DNA of 64,000 nt from Conus ventricosus (Eukaryota; Mollusca; Gastropoda; Neogastropoda; Conidae). A program made the translations under genes and the position numbers. The notes beneath the pieces were generated by a model. It saw only the letters and a list, made by a program, of their open reading frames with translations. It had not been told where the DNA came from and made no database searches. The stretch is from the NCBI GenBank assembly GCA_018398815.1, contig CM031622.1, forward strand, positions 18,283,678 through 18,347,677. The letters are read 5' to 3'. This document shows positions 10,870 to 23,899 of the stretch, piece after piece (the stretch's first letter is position 1; each line of letters begins with the position of its first letter).

Positions 10870-11265
10870 AGTCAGTCATTCCCCTGACCGCTGGGATCGT
10901 TGGGGGGACGTGATGAGGCAGCCGCTGTTTCTCTCCAGGCTCTTCAGTTTGTAGCTGTCGTGAGGAGATCTGGCATGGTCATTTTGGTCCAGTCCTTATA
11001 TTTTCGGACCAACTGTTTCTCTGCCATCCTCGTCTGTGCCCTCCTTCAACTGTACCTTGAAGGATGGTTTTGGAGAGGGTGTTGTGACGAATGACGTGGC
11101 CAAACCATGCAATCTTCATTTGACGGTTGCCAGAAGTGGTTCGTGGGGTTCCACTAGGTTGGTGACCAGCTTCCGCACATAATCATTGGTCTTGTGTTCT
11201 TTGTAGGAGATGCGGAGTGGTTTCCTCAGGCACCTGATCTAAAACACCTAGATTCTTCTGTTAGA
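10870..11265 (-). mobile_element. RTE-type LINE 3' fragment, copy A
   Basis: The minus strand reads the C-terminal tail of an RTE-family reverse transcriptase with frame breaks. Pieces include NDYVRKLVTNLVEP, then a W/L-x-G-H-V/A-type segment, then MPDLLTTATN. The RTE element at 34521-35800 carries the comparable end region (RWYGHTTRSSGLSKIILQGT). The same fragment is in copy B at 34005-34385, so it predates the split of the copies. It interrupts the 45-bp array near its start. 5'-truncated. Confidence 0.6.
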
Positions 11266-14200
11266 ATTCTACAACACTAGACTGTCACTCTAATTACCCA
11301 CCCTGTCAGTATTCTACAACACTAGACTGTCACTCTAATTACCCACCCTGTCAGTATTCTACAACACTAGACTGTCACTCTAATTACCCACCCTGTCTAT
11401 ATTCTACAACGCTGGACTGTAACTCTAATTACCCACCCCTGTCAGTATTCTACAACACTGGACGGTCATTCTAATTACCCACCTTGTCTGTATTCTACAA
11501 CACTGGACTGTCACTCTAATTACCCACCCTGTCAGTATTCTACAACACTGGATGGTCATTCTAATTACCCACCCTGTCAGTATTCTACAACACTGACTGT
11601 CACTCTAATTACCCACCCTGTCAGTATTCTACAACATTGGACTGTCACTCTAATTACCCACCCTGTCAGTATTCTACAACGCTGGACTGTCACTCTAATT
11701 ACCCACCCCTGTCAGTATTCTACAACACTGGACGGTCATTCTAATTACCCACTTTGTCTGTATTCTACAACACTGGACGGTCATTCTAATTACCCACCTT
11801 GTCTGTATTCTACAACACTGGACTGTCACTCTAATTACCCACCCTGTCAGTATTCTACAACACTGGATGGTCATTCCAATTACCCACCCTGTCAGTATTC
11901 TACAACACTGGACTGTCACTCTAATTACCCACCCTGTCAGTATTCTACAACATTGGACTGTCACTCTAATTACCCACCCTGTGAGTATTCTACAACACTG
12001 GACTGTCACTCTAATTACCCACCCCTGTCAGTATTCTACAACACTGGACGGTCATTCTAATTACCCACTGTGTCTGTATTCTACAACACTGGACGGTCAT
12101 TCTAATTACCCACCCTGTCAGTATTCTACAACGCTGGACGGTCATTCTAATTACCCACCTTGTCTGTATTCTACAACACTGGACGGTCACTCTAAATACC
12201 CACCCGTGTCAGTATTCTACAACGCTGGACTGTCACTCTAATTACCCACATTGTCTGTATTCTACAACGCTGGACTGTCACTCTAATTACCCACCCCTGT
12301 CAGTATTCTATAACGCTGGACTGTCACTCTAATTACCCACCCTGTCAGTATTCTACAACATTGGACTGTCACCCTAATTACCCGCCCTGTCAGTGTTCTA
12401 CAACGTTGGACCGTCACTCTAATTACCCACCCCTGTCAGTGTTCTACAACATTGGACTGTCACTCTAATTACCCACCCCTGTCAGTATTCTACAACGCTG
12501 GACTCTCACTCTAATTACCCACCCTGTCAGTGTTCTACAACATTGGACTGTCACTCTAATTACCCACCCCTGTCAGTATTCTACAACGCTGGACTGTCAC
12601 TCTAATTACCCACCCTGTCAGTATTTTACAACACTGGACTGTCACTCTAATTACCCACCTTGTCAGTATTCTATATTGCTGGACTGTCACTCTAATTACC
12701 CACCCCTGTCAGCATTCTACAACACTGGACTGTCACTCTAATTACCCACCCCTGTCAGTATTCTACAACACTGGACTGTCACTCTAATTACCTTGTCAGT
12801 ATTCTACAACACTGGACTGTCACTCTAATTACCCACCCCTGTCAGTATTCTACAACACTGGACTGTCACTCTAATTACCCTGTCAGTATTCTACAACACT
12901 GGACTGTCACTCTAATTACCCACCCCTGTCAGTATTCTACAACACTGGACTGTCACTCTAATTACCCTGTCAGTATTCTACAACACTGGACTGTCACTCT
13001 AATTACCCACCCTGTCAGTATTCTACAACATTGGACTGTCACTCTAATTACCCACCCTGTCAGTATTCTACAACACTGGACTGTCACGCTAATTACCCAC
13101 CCTGTCAGTATTCTACAACACTGGTCTGTCACTCTAATTACCCTGTCAGTATTCTACAACCTTGGACTGCCACTCTAATTACCCTGTCAGTATTCTACAA
13201 CACTGGACTGTCACTCTAATTACCCTGTCAGTATTCTACAACATTGGACTGTCACTCTAACTACCCACCCCTGTCAGTATTCTACAACCCTGGAGTGTCA
13301 CTCTAATTACCCACCCTGTCAGTATTCTACAACACTGGACTGTCACTCTAATTACCCACCTTGTCAGTATTCTACAACACTGGACTGTCACTCTAATTAC
13401 CCACCCTGTCTGTATTCTACAACGCTGGACTGTCACTCTAACTACCCACCCCTGTCAGTATTCTACAACACTGGACTGTCACTCTAATTACCCACCCTAT
13501 CTGAATTCTACAATGCTGGACTGTCACTCTAACTACCCACACCTGTCAGTATTCTACAACACTGGACTGTCACTCTAATTACCCACCTTGTCAGTATTCT
13601 ACAACACTGGACTGTCACTCTAATTACCCACCCTGTCAGTATTCTACAACACTGGACTGTCACTCTAATTACCCACCCCTGTCAGTATTCTATAACTCTG
13701 GACTGTCACTCTAATTACCCACCCTCTTCAGTATTCTACAACGCTGGACTGTCACTCTAACTACCCACCCCTGTAAGTATTCTACAACACTGGACTGTCA
13801 CTCTAATTACCCACCCTGACAGTATTCTACAACACTGGACTGTCACTCTAATTGCCCACCCCTGTCAGTATTCTACAACACTGGACTTACACTCTAATTA
13901 CCCACCCTTGTCTGTATTCTACAACACTGGACTGTCACTCTTATTACCCACCCTGTCAGTATTTTACAACACTGGACTGTCACTCTAATTACCCACCTTG
14001 TTAGTATTCTACAACACTGGACTGTCACTCTAATTACCCACCCTGTCAGTATTCTACAACACTGGACTGTCACTCTTATTACCCACCCTGTCAGTATTCT
14101 ACAACACTGGACTGTCACTCTAATTACCCACCTTGTCAGTATTCTACAACACTGGACTGTCACTCTAATTACCCACCCTGTCAGTATTCTACAACACTGG

Positions 14201-16211
14201 ACTGTCACTCTAATTGCCCACCCCTGTCAGTATTCTACAACACCGGACTGTCACTCTAATTACCTACCCTTGTCTGTATTCTACAACACTGGACTGTCAC
14301 TCTTATTACCCACCCTGTCAGTATTCTACAACACTGGACTGTCACTCTAATTACCCACCTTGTCAGTATTCTACAACACTGGACTGTCACTCTAATTACC
14401 CACCCTGTCAGTATTCTACAACACTGGACTGTCACTCTTATTACCCACCCTGTCAGTATTCTACAACACTGGACTGTCACTCTAATTACCCACCTTGTCA
14501 GTATTCTACAACACTGGACTGTCACTCTAATTACCCACCCTGTCAGTATTCTACAACACTGGACTGTCACTCTAATTACTGTGTCAGTATTCTACAACAC
14601 TGGACTGTCACTCTAACTACCCACCCCTGTCAGTATTCTACAACACTGGACTGTCACTCTAATTACCCACCCTGTCAGTATTCTACAACACTGGACTGTC
14701 ACTCTAACTACCCACCCCTGTCAGTATTCTACAACACTGGACTGTCACTGTAACTACCCACCCCTGTCAGTATTCTATAACACTGGTCTGTCACTCTAAT
14801 TACCCACCCTGTCAGTATTCTACAACACTGGACTGTCACTCTAATTACCCACCCTGTCTGTGTTCTACAACACTGGACGGTCATTCTAATTACCCACCCT
14901 GTCAGTATTCTACAACATTGGACTGTCACTCGAATTACCCACCTTGTCAGTATTCTACAACATTGGACTGTCACTCTAATTACCCACCCCTGTCAGTATT
15001 CTACAACATTGGACTGTCACTCTAATTACCCACCCTGTCAGTATTCTACAACACTGGACGGTCATTCTAATTACCCATCCCTGTCAGTATTCTATAACGC
15101 TGGACAGTCACTCTAATTACCCACCCCTGTCAGTATTCTACAACACTGGACTGTCACTCTAATCACCCACCCTGTCAGTATTCTACAACACTGGACTGTC
15201 ACTCTAACTACCCACACCTGTCAGTATTCTACAACACTGGACTGTCACTCTAATTACCCACCTTGTCAGTATTCTACAACACTGGACTATCACTCTAATT
15301 ACCCACCTTGTCAGTATTCTACAACACTGGACTGTCACTCTAATTACCCTGTCAGTATTCTACAACACTGGACTGTCACTCTAATTACCCACCCTGTCAG
15401 TATTCTACAACACTGGACTGTCACTCTAATTACTGTGTCAGTATTCTACAACACTGGACTGTCACTCTAACTACCCACCCCTGTCAGTATTCTACAACAC
15501 TGGACTGTCACTCTAATTACCCACCCTGTCAGTATTCTACAACACTGGACTGTCACTCTAACTACCCACCCCTGTCAGTATTCTACAACACTGGACTGTC
15601 ACTCTAACTACCCACCCCTGTCAGTATTCTATAACACTGGTCTGTCACTCTAATTACCCACCCTGTCAGTATTCTACAACACTGGACTGTCACTCTAATT
15701 ACCCACCCTGTCTGTGTTCTACAACACTGGACGGTCATTCTAATTACCCACCCTGTCAGTATTCTACAACATTGGACTGTCACTCTAATTACCCACCTTG
15801 TCAGTATTCTACAACATTGGACTGTCACTCTAATTACCCACCCCTGTCAGTATTCTACAACATTGGACTGTCACTCTAATTACCCACCCTGTCAGTATTC
15901 TACAACACTGGACGGTCATTCTAATTACCCATCCCTGTCAGTATTCTATAACGCTGGACTGTCACTCTAATTACCCACCCTGTCAGTATTCTACAATGCT
16001 GGACTGTCACTCTAATTACCCACTCTGTCAGTATTCCACAATGTTAAACTGTCACCACGCTAATTACCCTGTCAGTATTCTACAACGCTGGACTGTCACT
16101 CTAATTACCAGCCCTGTCTGTATTCCACAATGCTGGACTGTCACTCTAATTACCCTGTCAGTATTCTACAACACCGGACTGTCACTTTAATTACCCACCC
16201 TGTCAGTATTC
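11266..16211. repeat. 45-bp minisatellite array, copy A
   Basis: Roughly 110 tandem units of about 45 bp built on CTACAACACTGGACTGTCAC and CTAATTACCCACCCTGTCAG. Variants of 46 bp (an extra C) and 41 bp (four bases missing) are interspersed. Because 45 is divisible by three, long open frames appear on both strands with 15-residue repeats; these are not genes. Higher-order repetition is visible at about 362 bp (ends 14208 and 14570) and 854 bp (14577 and 15431, both carrying the rare ATTACTGTGTCAG variant). The array's right edge lies inside the zinc-finger exon at 16212-16474. Confidence 0.95.
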
Positions 16212-16474
16212 TCACTGTCCACATCATAATGCATGGAGGACACAGGTGACTCAGCAAACTGGGTCACAGACAAAGGCTCTCCGTGGGACAACATCATGTG
16301 TTGTCCCAAACTGCTGACCAGTGCATAACTGGCTGAACAATGCTGACACACATGACATCTTTTTAGAGACTGCAGTAACTGGGATGTGTTGCCAGACATG
16401 AGCTGTACTGTGCTGTACACATCTGAAGGCTGGTCTTGCAGCCCTTCCTCCATGGGCCATGGTGGTTCCAGTTT
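16212..16474 (-). pseudogene. Second C2H2-type exon, truncated by the minisatellite, copy A
   Basis: The acceptor AG at 16475-16476 precedes an exon opening K-L-E-P-P-W, the same start as the exon at 7618. It continues to a finger-like unit, CQHCSASYAL ... H ... H, comparable with CLHCSASF of the first gene. The frame then runs into the 45-bp array and stops within it, so no downstream fingers remain. It is therefore a tandem paralogue, or an alternative terminal exon of the same gene, whose finger region was lost or replaced. Copy B has the same structure at 37543-37807. Confidence 0.6.
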
Positions 16475-17249
16475 CTGTGAAAAGGATTATGCATAGGGAC
16501 ATGGCTCGAATGTTCCGAGTCCAAATGCTTAGCAACAGTTGCTCAGGATCAGAAGGAAAACACCAAACCCTCACTTTTTCATTTTCACCCCTAACTACTA
16601 TCCACCTTCAAAGTAACATTAGTGTACTTCAACGCTTGGATTGGGGAGGGGGTGGGGGGGGGGGTCAAGCAATGATGATGTACCTGTTGATCAAGGATAG
16701 TGGGGGTCTTTTCACTATCTTCTCTCCTACCATCCTGTCCCCTAACAAATCCTTTTTTTTTTCAATCAAGAAAACAATGAAAAGGCCTGTAAAGCATTAT
16801 ATATATACGTCATACTGTGATGGGTTGGTCAGAAAATGATTAGACCTTGTGTAGTACTTAAAACTGGAACTGATTCAGAAGAATAACAAATAATGTGATA
16901 CATACAACTGGTCCATCTACCAATACATCTCAAAAACCAGACTCAAAAATATATGTATGTGAAACTGAATTAAATTTATGTGTTGCCTTTACAAACCTAA
17001 TTTAACATACTTTGACCTACTATCTTTCCCCTTCTTATGCATTCATTACCTTATGTTTATTTATTACCTTCTCAAAGACAACCTAATAAACTTAAGTGAT
17101 CAACTTTTAGGCTGCATGTCAAGCAAAGAGTCTCTGAAGAAACTGTAAAAAAAATTGTTGAGTCACTTTGATTTTTGTTCACTCTCTGCCTCCCACCTAC
17201 CCTTTCCCATCTACCTGTCGTTGATGCTTTCATTGTTAAAAGAAAACTG
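16475..17249. other. Non-coding stretch up to the gap, copy A
   Basis: Matches copy B 37808-38586 closely, including a G-rich run near 16645-16663. No convincing exon. It ends abruptly at the first N. Confidence 0.6.
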
Positions 17250-18249
17250 NNNNNNNNNNNNNNNNNNNNNNNNNNNNNNNNNNNNNNNNNNNNNNNNNNN
17301 NNNNNNNNNNNNNNNNNNNNNNNNNNNNNNNNNNNNNNNNNNNNNNNNNNNNNNNNNNNNNNNNNNNNNNNNNNNNNNNNNNNNNNNNNNNNNNNNNNNN
17401 NNNNNNNNNNNNNNNNNNNNNNNNNNNNNNNNNNNNNNNNNNNNNNNNNNNNNNNNNNNNNNNNNNNNNNNNNNNNNNNNNNNNNNNNNNNNNNNNNNNN
17501 NNNNNNNNNNNNNNNNNNNNNNNNNNNNNNNNNNNNNNNNNNNNNNNNNNNNNNNNNNNNNNNNNNNNNNNNNNNNNNNNNNNNNNNNNNNNNNNNNNNN
17601 NNNNNNNNNNNNNNNNNNNNNNNNNNNNNNNNNNNNNNNNNNNNNNNNNNNNNNNNNNNNNNNNNNNNNNNNNNNNNNNNNNNNNNNNNNNNNNNNNNNN
17701 NNNNNNNNNNNNNNNNNNNNNNNNNNNNNNNNNNNNNNNNNNNNNNNNNNNNNNNNNNNNNNNNNNNNNNNNNNNNNNNNNNNNNNNNNNNNNNNNNNNN
17801 NNNNNNNNNNNNNNNNNNNNNNNNNNNNNNNNNNNNNNNNNNNNNNNNNNNNNNNNNNNNNNNNNNNNNNNNNNNNNNNNNNNNNNNNNNNNNNNNNNNN
17901 NNNNNNNNNNNNNNNNNNNNNNNNNNNNNNNNNNNNNNNNNNNNNNNNNNNNNNNNNNNNNNNNNNNNNNNNNNNNNNNNNNNNNNNNNNNNNNNNNNNN
18001 NNNNNNNNNNNNNNNNNNNNNNNNNNNNNNNNNNNNNNNNNNNNNNNNNNNNNNNNNNNNNNNNNNNNNNNNNNNNNNNNNNNNNNNNNNNNNNNNNNNN
18101 NNNNNNNNNNNNNNNNNNNNNNNNNNNNNNNNNNNNNNNNNNNNNNNNNNNNNNNNNNNNNNNNNNNNNNNNNNNNNNNNNNNNNNNNNNNNNNNNNNNN
18201 NNNNNNNNNNNNNNNNNNNNNNNNNNNNNNNNNNNNNNNNNNNNNNNNN
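17250..18249. other. Assembly gap, 1000 N
   Basis: Exactly 1000 undetermined bases, a round number typical of a default scaffold gap rather than a measured distance. The left contig end lies within the duplicated block and the right contig begins inside a Ty3/Gypsy integrase. Confidence 0.98.
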
Positions 18250-19049
18250 TGCAGAGTTCTGTCAGAACATGACATTAGTCACAGAACAAGCAGTCATTTC
18301 CAGTCTAAAGGCGAGTGGAAAGTGCTGTCAAAATTGCAAAGAAAATCTTGCAGCAGCAGGACCCAGAGACAGCACTGTTGAACTACAGGGCCACTCCTCA
18401 CTCCACTACAGGAGTCAGTCTCTCCGTTGTCCTAATGGGGAGACAACTCAGAACAAAACTGCCAACCCTCCCAGAAAATTTAGTGCCAAAGTCGCCAGAC
18501 CACCAGACACTTTCTCTGAAAGATCAGAAAACCAAACTGTCCTACAAGAACAGTTACGATCGCCGTCATGGGGTTGCGCCGCTGTCCTTCCTAAAGTCAG
18601 GAGACCCAGTCCTGATCAAGAGAGACGAGAAAAGTTGGGACAGGTCAGGAACGGTTGTCGCCATGGATCCAAACAACCGTACTTACCGCATCAATACGTC
18701 AGTCGGTGTACTTCGGCGTAAACACCTGCAGCCAGTGACATTGCCATGTGCTATGCAGCAAGCAGCGCCAGTCAAGCAGCACACGGTCCAGAGTGATGTG
18801 CCGCACAACACACCACCAGCCTCAGCGCTACAACAGCAGTTGCAGCAGCCAGCGAATCCAGATTCTAGGAGCGTCGTTTCGGATCCTCATGTAATCAACG
18901 CTGAGCCCGAGGACGTCACAGCTGATTTCCAGGACATCAGTGCGTCTCCTTCAGCTGCAGTACAGTCCAGTGGCTCCACACGAATAACCACAGATCATCC
19001 AGTGGTTATGTTGCCAAGAAGCCAGCCAGATTCCGAGAGGATTCATTAG
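18250..19049 (+). mobile_element. Ty3/Gypsy integrase C-terminal region (partial)
   Basis: The plus strand encodes the end of a Ty3/Gypsy pol protein. From 18315 the frame is open for 244 codons with ESAVKIAKKIL, LLNYRATPHSTTG, MGRQLRTKLP, GDPVLIKRDE and LRRKHLQPV. These are the classic integrase core-end and C-terminal motifs (the A-V-x-x-A-K-x-I-L helix and a GPY/F-like barrel). Just upstream, EHDISHRTSS is in another frame, so one base is lost near 18312. The catalytic D,D-35-E residues and everything upstream lie in the gap. The final 90 residues are a low-complexity Q/S/P tail. Confidence 0.85.
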
Positions 19050-19141
19050 TTAGGATAAGATAAGATAATGTTGCTTATAGCCCAGCCGACCGCAAAGGGC
19101 CACATCAGGGCTGTCACCACGTTAAAATCAACTCACCAGTC

Positions 19142-19186
<45 letters not shown>

Positions 19187-20389
19187 CAACTTTCACACAT
19201 CTCGTTAAATGACCTCGTCTACAAACGCAGGATTCATTAGTTATTCTTTGGTAGTCCCAGACAGCGTGAAGTTGACTGGGTTATGACTGCTACATCAGCA
19301 GTGTGGTAGGGTGTGTAGGCCTTACGGCGTGAAGTCGGTAAGGTTATTACTGCCACATAGGCAGTGTGGTAGGCTTCATTAGTAATAGTATATATGTGTT
19401 ATAAGTATGTGTTTCTCTTGGAAACTGTGAATTTAGGCAGTGCATCCAGAGCATTGGTAACAGGAAGGGATGAACAAAATCATCTTGGTGAGTAAGAACA
19501 TTTTATTCCATGGACGCTATGCCGAAAGAAAACGCCAAACTTTATATTAGAAGCTTGAAAATTTTTACTATAGTATATGGCATTTATTTGTCAACAAAAC
19601 AAAACAAAAAGAATGCAACCTAAAACATTTGGAAAAGAAATAAATTGCATGGTTTGCATCAAAAGTATTTTGGACAATGTTTATAATTTATAAGTAAACT
19701 TGTGTTGGTTGACAATTGAATTATGTGAGTTGAAAAAGTTTGAAAAGGTTTTGACTGCTACATCAGCAGTGTGGTAGGGTGTGTAGGCCTTACGGCGTGA
19801 AGTTGGTAAGGTTATTACTGCCACACAGGCAGTGTGGTAGGCTTCATTAGTAATATGTGTTATAAGTATGTGTTTCTCTTGGAAACTGTGAATTTAGGTT
19901 ATGTCTGCTACATCAGCAGTGTGGTAGGGTGTGTAGGCCTTACGGCGTGAAGTCGGTAAGGTTATTACTGCCACATAGGCAGTGTGGTAGGCTTCATTAG
20001 TAATAGTATTATGTGTGTTATAAGTATGTGTTTCTCTTGGAAACTGTGAATTTAGGCAGTGCATCCAGAGCATTGGTAACAGGAAGGGATGAACAAAATC
20101 ATCTTGGTGAGTAAGAACATTTTATTCCATTTTTACTATATGGCATTTATTTGTCAACAAAACAAAAAAAAACAAAAAAAATGCAACCTAAAACATTTGG
20201 AAAATAAAGAAATTGCATGGTTTGCATCAAAAGTATTTTGGACAATGTTATAAGTAAACTTGTGTTGGTTGACAATTGAATTATATGTGAGTTGAAAAAG
20301 TTTGAAAAGGTTTGAAGTTATATTTAAAGAGTTGAGACAAGTGTTATTTAAAAGTAAATAATTAAAAAAAAAAAAAAAAAGGGGGGAGA
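19050..20389 (+). mobile_element. Ty3/Gypsy 3' untranslated region with internal duplications
   Basis: Non-coding DNA between the integrase stop and the LTR. It contains a short dispersed motif (19056-19120), a pure A run of about 38 bases (19147-19184), and a block of about 0.45 kb present twice at a spacing of about 617 bp (19281 and 19898). The first 150 bp of that block is present a third time at 19748. A polypurine tract (an A run then GGGGGGAGA) ends at 20389, immediately before the LTR. Confidence 0.75.
19056..19120 (+). repeat. Dispersed conserved motif, copy 1
   Basis: GATAATGTTGCTTATAGCCC then AGCCGACCGCAAAGGGCC. Located just after the integrase stop of the Gypsy element, followed by the A run, which suggests the end of a retroposed short element. 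Confidence 0.8.
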
Positions 20390-20563
20390 TGTTCAGATAG
20401 TAGCAGACGAACAAAGAGAGATAACTTCCATGTTACTAATTAATTATGTGTGTCGCTGTTGTGCGACGTGGAAGCCATGTCTAACTGAAATATAGTGTTA
20501 TTGTTTTCCGACTCTCACGGTGTTTGGGTATTGTGCAAGACCTGAATATAGTGGATGACAACA
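20390..20563 (+). repeat. Ty3/Gypsy 3' LTR (about 174 bp)
   Basis: It begins TGTTCAGATAGTAGCAGAC right after the polypurine tract and ends GTGGATGACAACA, so it has the canonical TG...CA ends. ATATG follows and is the expected position of a 5-bp target duplication. The partner LTR is not in the window (lost in the gap), so the boundaries rest on one copy. Confidence 0.7.
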
Positions 20564-20737
20564 ATATGAGCCAACTAGGACAAGTTCAGACAAGGGAAGG
20601 AGTATGAAAAACAATGCTGATTTGCAGATTTGCATTATGTTTATAATGCCAGATGTGCTCTGGATGATGGTGGTGTAACTTTGATGAAAAGGAATGTTTT
20701 TTCGAGGATATGGATGAATAATCTCACATTATCTGAG

Positions 20738-20795
20738 GTAAGGTAATGTTGCTTATAGCACAGCCAACCGCAAAGCTATATCTGAGCATGTGATG
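20738..20795 (+). repeat. Dispersed conserved motif, copy 2 (degraded)
   Basis: Matches copy 1 through GTTGCTTATAGCACAGCCAA and CCGCAAAG, then diverges. Confidence 0.65.
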
Positions 20796-21144
20796 TTGAC
20801 AATGCAAGAGAAACTGATTTGAAGTGCAGGTAAAAGATGAAGAGAGAGGTTAACAAGAAAGATGTTTCACAATCCATACATCCTGTCATCTTTAAAATAT
20901 GTGTAATGCAAGACTTCTCCATTTCCATTTATTAGATACATCTTTCATACCTAATAAAAGTAAAAACAGAACTAAACCAAAACAAACAAAAAACAACACA
21001 CACGTACACAGCCTCGTGAATTTTTTAAAATGTGTATATCTATTTTTAATGACGATTTCCAGGTGCAAGGCCTGCTGTATCATTAGTTCTACAACAGGCA
21101 AAATTAACACTTTATAAAATAGTTACTTCTTACTGCCATGAAAT

Positions 21145-21145
<1 letters not shown>

Positions 21146-21205
<60 letters not shown>
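21146..21205. repeat. Homopolymer (G)60
   Basis: Sixty consecutive G residues. Homopolymers of this length are rare in genomes and hard to sequence, so the true length is uncertain. Confidence 0.9.
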
Positions 21206-21206
<1 letters not shown>

Positions 21207-22163
21207 GGAAACAACGCACTCACACACACACTCTGGAAGACATTTTTCCTACTCTTGGATATGTTTGATGATGCTGAATCCTTTTCTTAACTCTGTGACC
21301 CTGTACCATGACCAAGGCCAAATGATGGAAGCTTTAACAATTATTTGACCTGTGTATTCACTGGTTTGAAAAATGACCTTGGCCAGACAGTACAAGTGGA
21401 AGGGGGGGGGGGGGGGGAGCTTCAGCTAGGTGACAACTTGTAGGCGATCTTAATCCAAGTTTATCTTTTATTCCTAGATCTTCAAAATTGTCAAACCTAG
21501 AACACAAGTTTCCCCTTCATGTTCATATTGCAATCCAATGTTGACACCCTGTCTCACTAAATGTCTTGACACAGTCCTGGCCTTACCTGCTGACATGCCC
21601 AACAACCAGGTGCAGAGTGGATGTCATAAAAGTACAGATAGTCCTGGTAATGCTGAAGTTGGGTTTGGATCAACTGAAATGGGAAGCTGTTTACTGAACA
21701 CAAGTCAATAGGACAGTCATGATAATGCTAAAGTCAGGTTTTGATCCATTGAAATGGATAGCTTTTTACTGAATACAAGTCAATCACTATCCCATTGTTT
21801 AGACATGGAAATCCTCTAGAACCTGAGAAAAACTGGACCCTGGAAAGGATCATGTTTAAAACTGTTTAGTAACTGTCAGCATCTTTTCCACATTTTTCAT
21901 TGGCTGCATTTCTGGCCTGAGCCTGTAAAGTGGTAACACTGGAGTTAGAAAGAATGGCAAACATTTCTTCCCAGGCTTCAACTGTACAGCAGAAAATTCT
22001 GCTGGGCCAGAAAGGTGATTTCCTGTTGTTGTTTTTTCCTACGCTGGATTTCTGGCCCAAGTCTGAAAGTGGCACCCCATACTTGTGACAATATTATTAT
22101 TAACATCTCTGGTCATCTAAAAACATAAGTCATGACTCTTCAGATGACTTTTTTCTAAGCTGA

Positions 22164-22429
22164 ACATTCTCAGTACTGAATAACAAAGAGTGACCGTCCC
22201 TTTCATTCCTTAAGCTCAAGTCATGTACGAACATTCTCGGTACTGAATAACAAAAAGTGACGTCCCTTTCATTCCTTAAGCTCAAGTCATGAACAAACAT
22301 TCTCGGTACTGAATAACAAAAAGTGACCGTCCCTTTCATTCCTTAAACTCAAGTCATGTACGAACATTCTCGGTACTGAATAACAAAAAGTGACCGTCCC
22401 TTTCATTCCTTAAGCTCAAGTCATGTAAA
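22164..22429. repeat. 67-bp tandem repeat, four copies
   Basis: Units start at 22164, 22231, 22297 and 22364 with ACATTCTCGGTACTGAATAA and run through CTTTCATTCC and CTCAAGTCATG. They are nearly identical (one to four differences). The array lies about 45 bp downstream of the zinc-finger stop codon in copy B, possibly within its 3' UTR. It is absent next to copy A. Confidence 0.95.
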
Positions 22430-22472
22430 TGACACCACTCAATTCAGCAGGGATTACAGGTTATGTGCAATG

Positions 22473-23674
<1,202 letters not shown>

Positions 23675-23844
23675 CTGTCCAAGAAAGGATACTATTCAAC
23701 AATCATGTAAAACTTTGAGTGTGTGTGTGTGTATGTGTGTACTTATGTGCCAGTGTGTATTCGCATACATGCACCTGCATAATCATGCTCATATGTGCAT
23801 GTGTACATGTTTGTGTGGGAGTGTGTGTGCATGTGTGTGTGTGT

Positions 23845-23899
<55 letters not shown>

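Larger units (their letters stand above)
6388..17249. repeat. Segmental copy A (homologous to 22440-38586)
   Basis: The zinc-finger exon, upstream exons, microsatellites, RTE fragment, 45-bp minisatellite, second zinc-finger exon and about 700 bp beyond all recur in the same order and orientation in copy B with very few substitutions. Copy A ends at the 1000-N gap, at a point where copy B simply continues. It lacks the pogo-like element (empty TA site at 8550-8551), the RTE insertion in the array, and about 450 bp present in copy B at 32927-33378. Confidence 0.85.
20564..22160. other. Anonymous sequence with homopolymer G runs and small tandem duplications
   Basis: No credible exon. Contents: a degraded copy of the dispersed GTTGCTTATAGC motif at 20738-20795, a 60-base G run at 21146-21205, a second G run at 21402-21418, and two diverged tandem copies of an 85-90-bp unit at about 21620-21790 (AATGCTGAAGTTGGGTTT and AATGCTAAAGTCAGGTTT). 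Confidence 0.6.

Noticed and set aside
11695..16190. Long frames with 15-residue repeats (YSTTLDCHSNYPPCQ and MTVQCCRILTGWVIR types)
   Set aside because: The 45-bp unit is a multiple of three, so several frames stay open. There is no start, splice or codon signal, and unit-length variants break the frames.
11266..16211. CRISPR array
   Set aside because: Units are contiguous without unique spacers, and the context is eukaryotic.
17155..18381. 400-codon frames across the N gap
   Set aside because: They are produced by undetermined bases only.
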